Positions 24,518-32,303 of a stretch of DNA of 56,230 nt are shown here, piece after piece. Position 1 is the first letter of the stretch. Each line of letters begins with the position of its first letter. The notes below the pieces were generated by a model that had not been told where the DNA came from, searched no databases, and saw only the letters and a program-made list of their open reading frames with translations. Position numbers and translations under genes: made by a program. This DNA comes from Terriglobia bacterium (GTDB taxonomy: Bacteria > Acidobacteriota > Terriglobia > JAIQFV01), in NCBI GenBank assembly GCA_028716525.1, contig JAQUPQ010000026.1, forward strand, positions 1 through 56,230, given 5' to 3'.

Positions 24518-24958
24518 TCATGCAAAATCGTGAAACTCGGCGCGGTTCACCGGCGCGCGAACGACCGAGTTGACCAGATGATGGAACCAACCGTGCGAAA
24601 TTTTCAAGACGTATTCAGGCGCGCCACCAGCACGAACAGACATCGCACCCGGATGATCGTCGGGGATGAATTGGATATCCACGGGAATGCCACCTTCGTG
24701 AACAAGTTCGCACCGAAGCCATTTATAAAAGATGTGCTCGACGGGATGACACTGCCCGCGAAATTCAACGCTGATTCGCACGGAATGAGCGCCGGCGACA
24801 AACCGTTCGAAGGCAGCACGATCGCCCAAAGCGTCACGATCGGGAAATTGCCGACGAGCGGTTGCGGCAACCGCGGCAAGCGCACTTAAGAAAGCGCCTT
24901 CCATGCGATTGTTATCCCAAAGGAAGAGAGCATCTTCAATTCTGGCACGAATGCTCAT
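24518..24958 (-). CDS. HEPN-like R-x4-H protein in an integron cassette
   Basis: A 146-residue all-helical-looking protein starting MSIRARIEDALFLWDNNR. KWLRCELVHEG contains Arg82-x4-His87, the RNase motif of HEPN domains, in a helix preceded by long helices (EGAFLSALAAVAATARRQF), as in that fold. HEPN proteins with this motif often act as RNA-cleaving toxins or in phage defence; here this is inference from one motif and the cassette context. No antitoxin gene is adjacent. The stop lies 6 bases from the R'' core of attC D. The start lies 20 bases inside a GTTGTGC core (plus 24979-24985), which marks the upstream cassette boundary. Confidence 0.6.
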   Translation of the reverse strand: MSIRARIEDALFLWDNNRMEGAFLSALAAVAATARRQFPDRDALGDRAAFERFVAGAHSVRISVEFRGQCHPVEHIFYKWLRCELVHEGGIPVDIQFIPDDHPGAMSVRAGGAPEYVLKISHGWFHHLVNSVVRAPVNRAEFHDFA

Positions 24959-24978
24959 ATGTTAGAGGTTCGAGAGGC

Positions 24979-24985
24979 GCACAAC
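24979..24985 (-). other. Upstream cassette-boundary core site
   Basis: GTTGTGC on the minus strand, just before the HEPN-like gene. It would be the joint to an attI site or to an earlier attC. No integrase gene or full attC can be recognised upstream. Confidence 0.4.
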
Positions 24986-25169
24986 TCATGATTAGGCCGA
25001 CCGACGTATCACTATCGCTAAAAGGATGATTACAACGCTACCGGGGTCGACCTGTGGGGAATTATATCATTCGCCGAGTTTGCCTGAATCTCTTCCTGTA
25101 GGGGCTCTATTTATGAGTTTGTGTGGTCAAATTTGCCGCGGAGTGGTCCTCCGGCCTTCTGGCGGATAG

Positions 25170-25211
25170 CTTGGGGTGTGGGTTCGAGCCTTAACGAACC
25201 CACACCCCAAG
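25170..25211. other. 17-bp perfect-stem hairpin
   Basis: CTTGGGGTGTGGGTTCG and its exact reverse complement surround AGCCTTAA. No T-run follows on either side, so it is not an obvious terminator. It could be a transposon-like palindrome or a structured RNA stem. Confidence 0.7.
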
Positions 25212-25498
25212 GTCAGAGATCCTTCCGTTTTTCAAAAACGGCCGTCCTGTCAGGGCGGGAGGTGTTTCATGGGAGTGAAGGGACGGGCTTCTTGCTTGGA
25301 TCGCGAGCTCCGATGAAGCTGGAGCTCTTGATCCAGCAGAGCGGGACTACCCCATGCGGCCGCTCCGCGGCCTCTTGTTCACCAACAACGAAAGCATCTC
25401 AAATTGAGCGGCTACCGAAGTGTGGTGGCAACGCCACTGCTTTGGTTTTTTGGCGGGAATGAAAGAGGTTCTCCTCGTTCATCTCGAACGAATCCAAA

Positions 25499-25517
25499 GC
25501 TCCGCCGCTGGCGGAGC
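25499..25517 (-). terminator. Candidate terminator of pccB
   Basis: The minus strand reads GCTCCGCC-AGC-GGCGGAGC followed by TTTGG, 15 bases after the pccB stop. It has an 8-bp stem but only a short T-run. Confidence 0.5.
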
Positions 25518-25531
25518 ACTCCAAAATACTG

Positions 25532-27091
25532 TCACAAAGGAATGTTTCCGTGTTTCTTGAGAGGATTCTTGTCGCGCTTATTCTCGAGCATATGAAGCGC
25601 CGTGATGATCTTCTTGCGAGTGAACTGAGGTTCGATCACCTCGTCGATGTAGCCGCGCTCGGCCGCCACGTAAGGATTGGCGAATTTGTCTTTGAATTCC
25701 TCGATCTTCTCATTTCGTGTTTTTTCGGCATTTTTAGAGGCCGCGATTTCCCGCCGATAGACGATGTTGACGGCACCTTCCGGTCCCATGACGGCAATCT
25801 CGGCCGTCGGCCAGGCAAAGTTCATGTCGGTGCGGATATGCTTGGAGGCCATGACGCAATAGGCGCCGCCGTAGGATTTTCGGGTGATGACGGTAATCTT
25901 CGGCACCGTTGCTTCGGCGAAAGCGAACAGGAGTTTGGCGCCGTGCTTGATGATACCGTCAAATTCCTGGTGTGTTCCCGGGAGGAATCCCGGCACATCT
26001 TCAAAAACGATGAGGGGAATGTTGAAAGCGTCACAAAAACGCACAAAGCGCGCCCCTTTCACGGAGGCGTTGATGTCCAGTGTTCCCGCCAAAACAGCGG
26101 GCTGGTTGGCGACGATGCCGACGGGAATTCCATCAAAGCGGGCAAATCCGATGACGATGTTCTGAGCGTAATGTTCCTGCACTTCCAAAAAATAATTATC
26201 ATCCACCACGGTGTGAATGATGTCCTTCATATCGTAAGGAAGAAACGGTTCTTCCGGCACCAGCGCGGCCAGCTTATCGTCCACCCGATCGGCGGGATCG
26301 CGAGTGGGCTTGCGTGGAGCCTCGTCGACGTTGTTGGACGGAATGAAGGAAAACAACTCGCGGATCAGCGCCAGGCATTCGCGGTCGTCGTTGGCGGCAA
26401 AGTGGGCGACTCCGCTTTTGGTGTTGTGCGTCATGGCGCCGCCGAGTTCATCTTTTGTGACGGTTTCGTGCGTGACCGTCTTGATGACGTCGGGGCCCGT
26501 AATGAACATGTAGCTGGTCTTCTTCACCATGACAATGAAGTCCGTGATGGCGGGGGAATAGACCGCCCCGCCGGCGCAAGGACCCATGATGGCGGAAATC
26601 TGAGGAATCACACCCGAAGCCAGAGTGTTGCGCAAAAAAATTTCCGCGTAGCCCGCCAGTGACATCACGCCTTCTTGAATGCGGGCGCCTCCACTGTCGT
26701 TAAGACCGATCACCGGCGCGCCGTTTTTCATCGCCAGATCCATGATCTTGCAAATCTTTCGGGCATTGGTTTCGCTGAGGCTGCCCCCAAAGACGGAGAA
26801 GTCCTGCGCAAACACATAAACCAAGCGTCCTTCGATGCGGCCATAGCCGGTGACGAAGCCGTCGCCGATGGGCCGCTGCTCCTGCATTCGAAAATCCTGA
26901 CACTGATGTGTGACAAATTTGTCGACTTCCTCGAAGCTGCCATCGTCGAGCAGAAACTCGATCCGTTCGCGGGCGGTCATCTTGCCTTCGGCGCGCTGGC
27001 GTGCCAGGCGTTCTTCACCGCCGCCCAGCTCGGCTTCTCGATTGCGGCGTTTTAGTTCTGCGATTTTGTCGTGGGACTTAATGGTGGTCAT
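25532..27091 (-). CDS. pccB: Acyl-CoA carboxylase carboxyltransferase (beta) subunit, propionyl/methylmalonyl type
   Basis: A 519-residue protein of full family length. Its domains are N-terminal and C-terminal crotonase-fold carboxyltransferase halves. Landmarks are [22 protein letters not shown], the acyl-CoA-binding [14 protein letters not shown], the oxyanion-type [17 protein letters not shown] and, in the second half, the biotin-side [11 protein letters not shown] and [11 protein letters not shown]. It transfers carboxyl groups from carboxybiotin to propionyl-CoA or a related acyl-CoA. The biotin carboxylase partner is not in the window. No Shine-Dalgarno is visible; a palindromic element (27099-27245) begins 8 bases upstream of the ATG and may have displaced it. 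Confidence 0.93.
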   Translation of the reverse strand: MTTIKSHDKIAELKRRNREAELGGGEERLARQRAEGKMTARERIEFLLDDGSFEEVDKFVTHQCQDFRMQEQRPIGDGFVTGYGRIEGRLVYVFAQDFSVFGGSLSETNARKICKIMDLAMKNGAPVIGLNDSGGARIQEGVMSLAGYAEIFLRNTLASGVIPQISAIMGPCAGGAVYSPAITDFIVMVKKTSYMFITGPDVIKTVTHETVTKDELGGAMTHNTKSGVAHFAANDDRECLALIRELFSFIPSNNVDEAPRKPTRDPADRVDDKLAALVPEEPFLPYDMKDIIHTVVDDNYFLEVQEHYAQNIVIGFARFDGIPVGIVANQPAVLAGTLDINASVKGARFVRFCDAFNIPLIVFEDVPGFLPGTHQEFDGIIKHGAKLLFAFAEATVPKITVITRKSYGGAYCVMASKHIRTDMNFAWPTAEIAVMGPEGAVNIVYRREIAASKNAEKTRNEKIEEFKDKFANPYVAAERGYIDEVIEPQFTRKKIITALHMLENKRDKNPLKKHGNIPL

Positions 27092-27098
27092 CAGAAGT

Positions 27099-27245
27099 GG
27101 TAGCGCCGGCCTGTTCTTAAGCCGGCGGTCAAGGTGTGCGACCAGGAAAAATCCCCCAGCCTATAGAACGGCCGGGGATTTCCAAAAATTCTGTTTACAA
27201 CATTCAGCAGAAGAGTCGCCGGCTTCAAAAAAAGCCGGCGCTACC
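27099..27245. repeat. 147-bp palindromic element between pccB and the aldolase gene
   Basis: Perfect 12-bp inverted ends GGTAGCGCCGGC / GCCGGCGCTACC. Each end is itself the start of a small hairpin (GCCGGC...GCCGGC on the left, GCCGGCTT...AAGCCGGC on the right). The middle has AATCCCC / GGGGATT. No flanking duplication is visible. MITE- or REP-like; it fills nearly the whole intergenic space. Confidence 0.7.
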
Positions 27246-27267
27246 AAAGAATTTACATGAAGAGTTT

Positions 27268-27933
27268 CTATTTTGATCCCACACCCACGGATTTCGGCAC
27301 CTTTTCCCAATCTTTCAAGAATTGTTCCAGTCCGCGGTCCGTCAAAGGATGTTTCACCAGGGACTCGAGGACTTTGTAAGGCATCGTGCAGATGTGCGCG
27401 CCGGCCAGGGCACCTTCCACAATGTGAAGCGGATGCCGCGCCGAGGCCAGAAGAATTTCCGTTTTGAAATTGTAGTTCTTGTAAATCTGCACGATCTCAC
27501 GGATCAGTTGCATGCCGCTCGTGGAGATGTCGTCAAGGCGCCCCACGAAGGGGCTGACAAAATCGGCTCCGGCTTTGGCGGCTAGGATGGCTTGCGAGGG
27601 GGAAAAACACAGCGTCACATTGGTGTGCACCCCCTCTTGCGAGAAAATGCGGCAGGCTTTCAATCCCTCGACGGTCATCGGGACCTTCACGTAAATGTTG
27701 GGGGCCCATTTGGCGTATTCGCGGCCTTGTTTCAGCATGCCCTCGCAATCCAAGGCCGTGACTTCGGCGCTCACAGGTCCTTTCACCACCTTGCAAATCT
27801 CTTTCACACGCTCCTCAAATCCGACGCCCTCTTTGGCTACCAACGACGGATTCGTGGTGACGCCATCAATGGCGCCCCAACTGGACGCTTCCTTTATTTC
27901 TTTGAGATTGGCAGTATCGAGAAAAAATTTCAT
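27268..27933 (-). CDS. fsa: Fructose-6-phosphate aldolase / small transaldolase
   Basis: A 221-residue TIM-barrel enzyme of the short transaldolase (TalC/FSA) class. It starts [16 protein letters not shown] after AAAGGAA, with [13 protein letters not shown], the Schiff-base lysine Lys83 in [22 protein letters not shown] and [26 protein letters not shown]. Whether it works as a transaldolase in the pentose-phosphate route or as an FSA-type aldolase depends on one residue near the active site that I do not assign. It is 45 bases downstream of the FAH-family gene on the same strand and is likely co-transcribed. Confidence 0.9.
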   Translation of the reverse strand: MKFFLDTANLKEIKEASSWGAIDGVTTNPSLVAKEGVGFEERVKEICKVVKGPVSAEVTALDCEGMLKQGREYAKWAPNIYVKVPMTVEGLKACRIFSQEGVHTNVTLCFSPSQAILAAKAGADFVSPFVGRLDDISTSGMQLIREIVQIYKNYNFKTEILLASARHPLHIVEGALAGAHICTMPYKVLESLVKHPLTDRGLEQFLKDWEKVPKSVGVGSK

Positions 27934-27978
27934 GAGAGTTCCTTTCTTGAGGGTGACCTGACGCAGCGTCCCTCAAAA

Positions 27979-28734
27979 TCATAGCACCCGGTTGCGCAAG
28001 GTTCCGATGGAGTCGATTTTTACTTCCACGATGTCTCCCGAGTTCATCGGGCCCACGCCCGCGGGCGTTCCCGTGGAAATCAAATCACCGGGTTCCAAAG
28101 TCATGATGTTCGAAATGTATTGTACCAAAGTGTCGACTTTGAAGGCCAACGTCGCTGTGGAAGCGTGCTGGCGCTGCTCGCCGTTCAAACAAGTTTCAAC
28201 CACAACGTTATCCGGATCCAATTCGGTTTCAATGAAGGGTCCCACCGGACAGAAGGTGTCAAAGCCTTTGGCGCGGGTAAATTGAACGTCGGCTTTTTGC
28301 AGGTCGCGGGCCGTGACGTCGTTCACGATGGTGTACCCGAACACGGCGGCACGGGCGGACGCGGAATCCGTGAGCCTGGCGACATGTTTGCCGATTACCA
28401 CGCCCAGCTCGCCTTCGTAATCGACGCGTTTGGATTGAGGCGGATAAACAATTTCTGCCTCATGACCGATCAGCGCACTGGGAGGTTTTAAAAAGAGCAA
28501 CGGCTCCTTCGGCAGTTCGTTTCCCATTTCCGCGGCGTGATCCCGATAATTCCGGCCGACGGCTATTATTTTCGACGGACAACTGGGCGGATGGAATCGC
28601 GCGTCCTCAAGGGCCAGATGCAAATTCGTTTTGCGCCATTGCAAGAAAGGATTTCCCTCCACCAAAGTGAGATGATCACCCTCCTCAAGGGCAAAACAGA
28701 TTTTGTCTTCCCAGCTGACTCGACAGAATTTCAA
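27979..28734 (-). CDS. Fumarylacetoacetate-hydrolase family protein
   Basis: A 251-residue enzyme. After a short N-terminal domain come the family signatures IIAVGRNYRDHAAEMG, PLLFLKPPSALIG, VDYEGELGVVIGK (metal-binding acidic residues), GYTIVNDVTARDLQ and TLEPGDLISTGTPAGVGPM. Members include acylpyruvate hydrolases, 5-carboxymethyl-2-hydroxymuconate isomerases and oxaloacetate decarboxylases; which one cannot be decided. It has no signal peptide. It lies upstream of the aldolase gene and downstream of the FN3 lipoprotein gene on the same strand. Confidence 0.9.
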   Translation of the reverse strand: MKFCRVSWEDKICFALEEGDHLTLVEGNPFLQWRKTNLHLALEDARFHPPSCPSKIIAVGRNYRDHAAEMGNELPKEPLLFLKPPSALIGHEAEIVYPPQSKRVDYEGELGVVIGKHVARLTDSASARAAVFGYTIVNDVTARDLQKADVQFTRAKGFDTFCPVGPFIETELDPDNVVVETCLNGEQRQHASTATLAFKVDTLVQYISNIMTLEPGDLISTGTPAGVGPMNSGDIVEVKIDSIGTLRNRVL

Positions 28735-28797
28735 ATCGCAACTCCTCTGAAAAATATCTCAGGCGGCGTGCTATCGGTTCCGAGTCCGACTTAAAAA

Positions 28798-29955
28798 TCA
28801 AGTTCCGGCCGGGTTTGGACTCACCGAGGTGGTGGCCGAGGGCGGACTTTCGTTGTTGCTCGTGTCGATGGCCGTTACGCGGTAGTAATAAGTTTTATTC
28901 GGCAGCGCCGTGTCGTCGCGCAGTGTCACGGATTTCACCGGCGTCTCCGTGAGTCTTGTGAAATGCGTCCCGTCTTCACTGCGGTAAACGATGTAACCCG
29001 CCAGATCGTTCTCCAAATTGGCATCCCAAGACAAATTGATCTTTCCTGCGGCAATGATCGCGGTCAGGCCGGTCGGCGTCTTGGGAGGAAAGACGTCGAC
29101 AGGCTTGAATGAAAATTCCGGAGAGTCGGCGCTTTCGGCAAGGAGCGTCTTCTCACCGACCACGCAACGCACGGTGTAGTAATAGGTGGTTCCGAATTGA
29201 AAATTCCGGTCGTCGAAGCGGGGTTCGTCGAGCGGATGGTCGTTCAACGGGGTAAACCCCAGGACCTTGCTTTGTTCGCTGCGGTAAATGTTATAACCGA
29301 GAAACGGAACTTGTGAACTGAGAACCCCGGCCGATGCGTTCCACGATAGATGGATGACCGATTCCTCGGCTTTAAAATCAATGTGGTCAATGGGCGGAGG
29401 CACTTTTAGCCAAAGTCGAATGATGATATTGGAAAACCCCGCGTCCTGACCTTTCTTGTTGACCACTTTCACGGCATACCCAAGGCGGTTGGAATTCAGT
29501 TGATCCATCCCCAGGCCGGGGAAGTTATCGGCAAACACCACTTTCCCGCGATCCGTGAAGGCATCGATATGGTCCATGCTGATGGACAGGATCTTCGACC
29601 CACTAAAAGATTTGGCGACCTCGGCAGAGCTCGGGAGGGGCGCCGATTTGGGGATGAGTTGCCGGTATACCTCGATCTTCTCAACGGTCGTGGCCTTGGA
29701 GCCATTGGTGTTCGCCGTGGGCAAGGTCCAGCTCAGGCGGATGGCGTTGCCGATCTGTTGAGAAGTTAAATCCGCTACGGGGCGAGGAATAAGAATTTCG
29801 GGTGGAAGGGGAGGACCTACTTTGCCACAACCGACCGGTTCGAAAAACGCCAAGAAAAACAAGAACAGCAACAATGGAAAACCACGCCGCAAACACGCCG
29901 ATCTTAGGTCGAATGAGTTCAGCCGGATCGTCGAAGGACGGGAAATGTTGTGCAT
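28798..29955 (-). CDS. Fibronectin type III repeat lipoprotein
   Basis: A 385-residue envelope protein. The hydrophobic stretch FPLLLFLFFLAFF ends at EPVGCGKVGPPLPPEILIP, a probable lipoprotein cleavage site and the CGxxGPP type of mature start. Three Fn3-like domains follow: WTLPTANTNGSKATTVEKIEVYR, IHLSWNASAGVLS and NLSWDANLENDLAGYIVYRSEDG, each with TYYYxV-type strands near its end. Such proteins sit on the outer membrane or periplasmic face and bind proteins or sugars. The start is uncertain: ATGs at 29955, 29973 and 30033 and a TTG near 29890 are in frame, none with a strong ribosome binding site. The 30033 start would lie inside an inverted repeat. Confidence 0.7.
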   Translation of the reverse strand: MHNISRPSTIRLNSFDLRSACLRRGFPLLLFLFFLAFFEPVGCGKVGPPLPPEILIPRPVADLTSQQIGNAIRLSWTLPTANTNGSKATTVEKIEVYRQLIPKSAPLPSSAEVAKSFSGSKILSISMDHIDAFTDRGKVVFADNFPGLGMDQLNSNRLGYAVKVVNKKGQDAGFSNIIIRLWLKVPPPIDHIDFKAEESVIHLSWNASAGVLSSQVPFLGYNIYRSEQSKVLGFTPLNDHPLDEPRFDDRNFQFGTTYYYTVRCVVGEKTLLAESADSPEFSFKPVDVFPPKTPTGLTAIIAAGKINLSWDANLENDLAGYIVYRSEDGTHFTRLTETPVKSVTLRDDTALPNKTYYYRVTAIDTSNNESPPSATTSVSPNPAGT

Positions 29956-30011
29956 GCGTTGAGAAAGCCTCATTTGACCGGGAACGCGGTCGTAAAGAGT
30001 TTGAGCAAAAG

Positions 30012-30073
30012 TAGGGACAGGCACCGTAATCATTGGTATTTCAAAATTGAGGAGCGAGAGGTGCCTGTCCCTA
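30012..30073. repeat. 14-bp inverted repeat TAGGGACAGGCACC
   Basis: A perfect inverted repeat (30012-30025 and 30060-30073) with a 34-base spacer, between the FN3 lipoprotein and hslU. Its GGGACAGGCACC core resembles the GGGACTGACACC / GGTGTCTGTCCC pair of the terminal 80-bp repeat. No T-run. Confidence 0.65.
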
Positions 30074-30074
30074 T

Positions 30075-31490
30075 CTAGAGAATATACCGGCTGAGATCCT
30101 CGTTCTTGACGATGTGAGCCAATTGCTTCTTCACGTATTCGGCGTCGATGCGGACGTTTTTTTCCTTCAGTTCCGATCCCTCGAAGGAAATTTCATCCAG
30201 CAGGCGTTCCATGATGGTATGCAGTCGGCGGGCGCCGATGTTTTCTGTGCGGTCGTTCACCAGAGCCGCGAAGGAAGCGATTTCATGTATGGCGTCGGGT
30301 GTGAATTCCAGCTTGATGCCTTCGGTTTCCAGCAACGCCGTGTACTGTTTGAGCAAAGCGTTTTTCGGTTCTTTCAAGATCAGGATGAAATCATCCACTG
30401 TCAAGGAGTCCAATTCCACGCGGATCGGGAAGCGACCCTGGAGTTCTGGAATCAAATCGGAAGGTTTGGACACATGGAAAGCGCCGGCGGCGATGAACAG
30501 GATGTGATCCGTACGCACCATGCCGTAGCGCGTGTTGACGGTGGTTCCCTCCACGATGGGCAGAATGTCGCGCTGCACGCCTTCGCGCGAGACGTCGGGC
30601 CCGTGTCCGCTTTCACGCCCCGCAATTTTGTCGATTTCATCCAGAAAGATGATGCCGCCTTGTTCCACGCGTTCCAGGGCCTGACGCGTGACCTGGTCCA
30701 TGTCCACGAGCTTCTGCTCTTCTTCCTGAATGAGGTAGTCCCAGGCCTCAGCCACCTTCATGCGGCGTTTCTTGGTCTTCTGGCCGAAGATGTTGGGCAA
30801 CATGTCCTTAATGTTGATATCCATTTCTTCGACGCCCTGGCTGGAGATGATTTCGAAGGACGGAAAGCTGCGCTCCCGGACATCGACTTCCACGCTCCGC
30901 TCGTCCAGCTTGCCGTCGCGCAACTGTTCTCGGAGCCTTTCACGCGTGGCTTGATAATGTTCTTTGGACTTGTTGAATTCCTCGAGCTGGGCAGGGTCGG
31001 TCCGCGGCAAAGCCGGCAAGGGCGGGAGCAGCAAATCGAGCAGGCGTTCTTCGGCGTTCGATTCCGCTTTATCGGCCACCTCCGCGAGCTTCTCTTCGCG
31101 CACCATGTCGATGGCGATTTCCATGAGGTCGCGAATCATGGAATCGACGTCGCGGCCGACGTATCCCACCTCGGTGAATTTGGAAGCTTCCACTTTCAGG
31201 AACGGGGAATTGGAGAGCCGGGCCAGGCGGCGGGCTATCTCGGTTTTTCCGACGCCCGTGGGGCCCATCATGATGATGTTCTTCGGCATGATTTCTTCCG
31301 CCATGTCGGGCGAAAGCTTCTGCCGGCGCATGCGATTACGCATGGCGATGGCGACCGAGCGCTTGGCTTTGGTCTGGCCGACGACATATTTGTCGAGTTC
31401 CGCGACGATTTCCCGCGGCGTCAACTCGTCCAATGCCGGCAACACTTCTTCTTGATCTTTTGAGATTTCGCCGGGGAGGAAGATGGTCAT
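30075..31490 (-). CDS. hslU: HslU, ATPase subunit of the HslUV protease
   Basis: A 471-residue AAA+ unfoldase. N-terminal [34 protein letters not shown] is the family signature. Walker A is GPTGVGKT (residues 76-83) and Walker B is [12 protein letters not shown], with the I-domain between about 110 and 250. The C-terminal tail DLSRYIL is the piece that inserts into HslV and activates it. It forms hexameric rings that feed unfolded proteins into HslV in the cytosol. It follows hslV by 36 bases on the same strand. It ends inside a region where the TAGGGACAGGCACC repeat begins two bases later. Confidence 0.96.
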   Translation of the reverse strand: MTIFLPGEISKDQEEVLPALDELTPREIVAELDKYVVGQTKAKRSVAIAMRNRMRRQKLSPDMAEEIMPKNIIMMGPTGVGKTEIARRLARLSNSPFLKVEASKFTEVGYVGRDVDSMIRDLMEIAIDMVREEKLAEVADKAESNAEERLLDLLLPPLPALPRTDPAQLEEFNKSKEHYQATRERLREQLRDGKLDERSVEVDVRERSFPSFEIISSQGVEEMDINIKDMLPNIFGQKTKKRRMKVAEAWDYLIQEEEQKLVDMDQVTRQALERVEQGGIIFLDEIDKIAGRESGHGPDVSREGVQRDILPIVEGTTVNTRYGMVRTDHILFIAAGAFHVSKPSDLIPELQGRFPIRVELDSLTVDDFILILKEPKNALLKQYTALLETEGIKLEFTPDAIHEIASFAALVNDRTENIGARRLHTIMERLLDEISFEGSELKEKNVRIDAEYVKKQLAHIVKNEDLSRYIL

Positions 31491-31526
31491 ATCAAAAATC
31501 CCGAGAACATGGCCGTGCCGCTGCCG

Positions 31527-32102
31527 TTACAGCTCTTCGATGGACACCGACTCATTCGTAAAGATGCAGATCTGCCCGGCGATGGCCATGGCCTCTTGCA
31601 CGATTTCTCGCGCCGAGAGATGTGTATGCTTAAGAAGGGCCCGGGCGGCCGACAGCGCAAAAGGCCCGCCCGACCCGATGGCGGCAATGCCGTCGTCGGG
31701 TTCAATCACATCCCCGGTGCCGCTCAACAGAAACGTGTTTTTTTCGTCGGCAACTATCAAGAGGGCTTCCAAATGACGGATGGATTTATCGGTTCGCCAA
31801 TCCTTGGCCAGCTCCACCGCCGCGCGGCTGAGGTTTCCGTTGAATTGTTCCAACTTGGTTTCGAACCGGGTGAACAAGGCAAACGCATCCGCGGTGGACC
31901 CTGCAAAGCCGGCGATGATCTTGTCGTTATAAAGCCGCCGAATTTTCTTGGCCGCATGCTTGATAATGGTTTCGCCCAGCGTCACCTGCCCGTCTCCCGC
32001 CAAAGCCACGTGGTTGTCCTTGCGAACGCATAAGATGGTCGTGGATCGGATTTGAGGGCGCCCCGAATGCTTATCAGAAGTGCCTGGAGTTCGGTCAGTC
32101 AA
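31527..32102 (-). CDS. hslV: HslV, peptidase subunit of the HslUV protease
   Basis: A 191-residue threonine peptidase of the proteasome-beta fold. The mature N-terminus is the Thr-Thr in [25 protein letters not shown], with the conserved GDGQVTLG and [10 protein letters not shown] motifs. The start is a TTG at 32102, after GGGGGAA; no start codon lies directly before the Thr pair. The protein therefore carries a propeptide of about 20 residues that must be removed, longer than the single Met of E. coli HslV. It is first gene of the hslVU operon. Confidence 0.95.
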   Translation of the reverse strand: MTDRTPGTSDKHSGRPQIRSTTILCVRKDNHVALAGDGQVTLGETIIKHAAKKIRRLYNDKIIAGFAGSTADAFALFTRFETKLEQFNGNLSRAAVELAKDWRTDKSIRHLEALLIVADEKNTFLLSGTGDVIEPDDGIAAIGSGGPFALSAARALLKHTHLSAREIVQEAMAIAGQICIFTNESVSIEEL

Positions 32103-32303
32103 GTGTTAACCATTCCCCCTGTAACTCGGTTATAATAGCGGGTTTGTATATTACAGAAGGAAACCCCTGTGTTCAACGCATTTTTCGAATTCGTTGAAAC
32201 TTTTGGAGTTAAACAGCCGTACTAGGTAAAAGGAACTTGCGAACGCCGGGAGCGTCTAATACTTAAATATCACTTGGATGCGGGTTGAAGAGGAGCATCG
32301 CTT

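Larger units (their letters stand above)
24986..25531. other. Hairpin-rich gene-free stretch
   Basis: No gene is seen. It holds a 17-bp perfect stem (25170-25211), CCGTTTTTCAAAAACGG (25225-25241), a GC hairpin CCGTCCTGTCAGGGCGG followed by GAGGTGTTTCATG, GTGGCAACGCCAC, and the pccB terminator hairpin. The density of palindromes resembles the repeat blocks at 15100-15850. Confidence 0.5.

Noticed and set aside
25170-25211. tRNA-like T-arm (GGTTCGAGCC)
   Set aside because: The bases belong to a 17-bp perfect hairpin, and no cloverleaf can be formed around it.
24986-25531. Integron integrase remnant or attI upstream of the cassettes
   Set aside because: No tyrosine-recombinase motifs are found in any frame, and only a single core-like GTTGTGC is visible.
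30114-31463. 449-codon plus-strand frame opposite hslU
   Set aside because: HslU motifs are unambiguous on the minus strand; the plus frame has no recognisable domain and no ribosome binding site.
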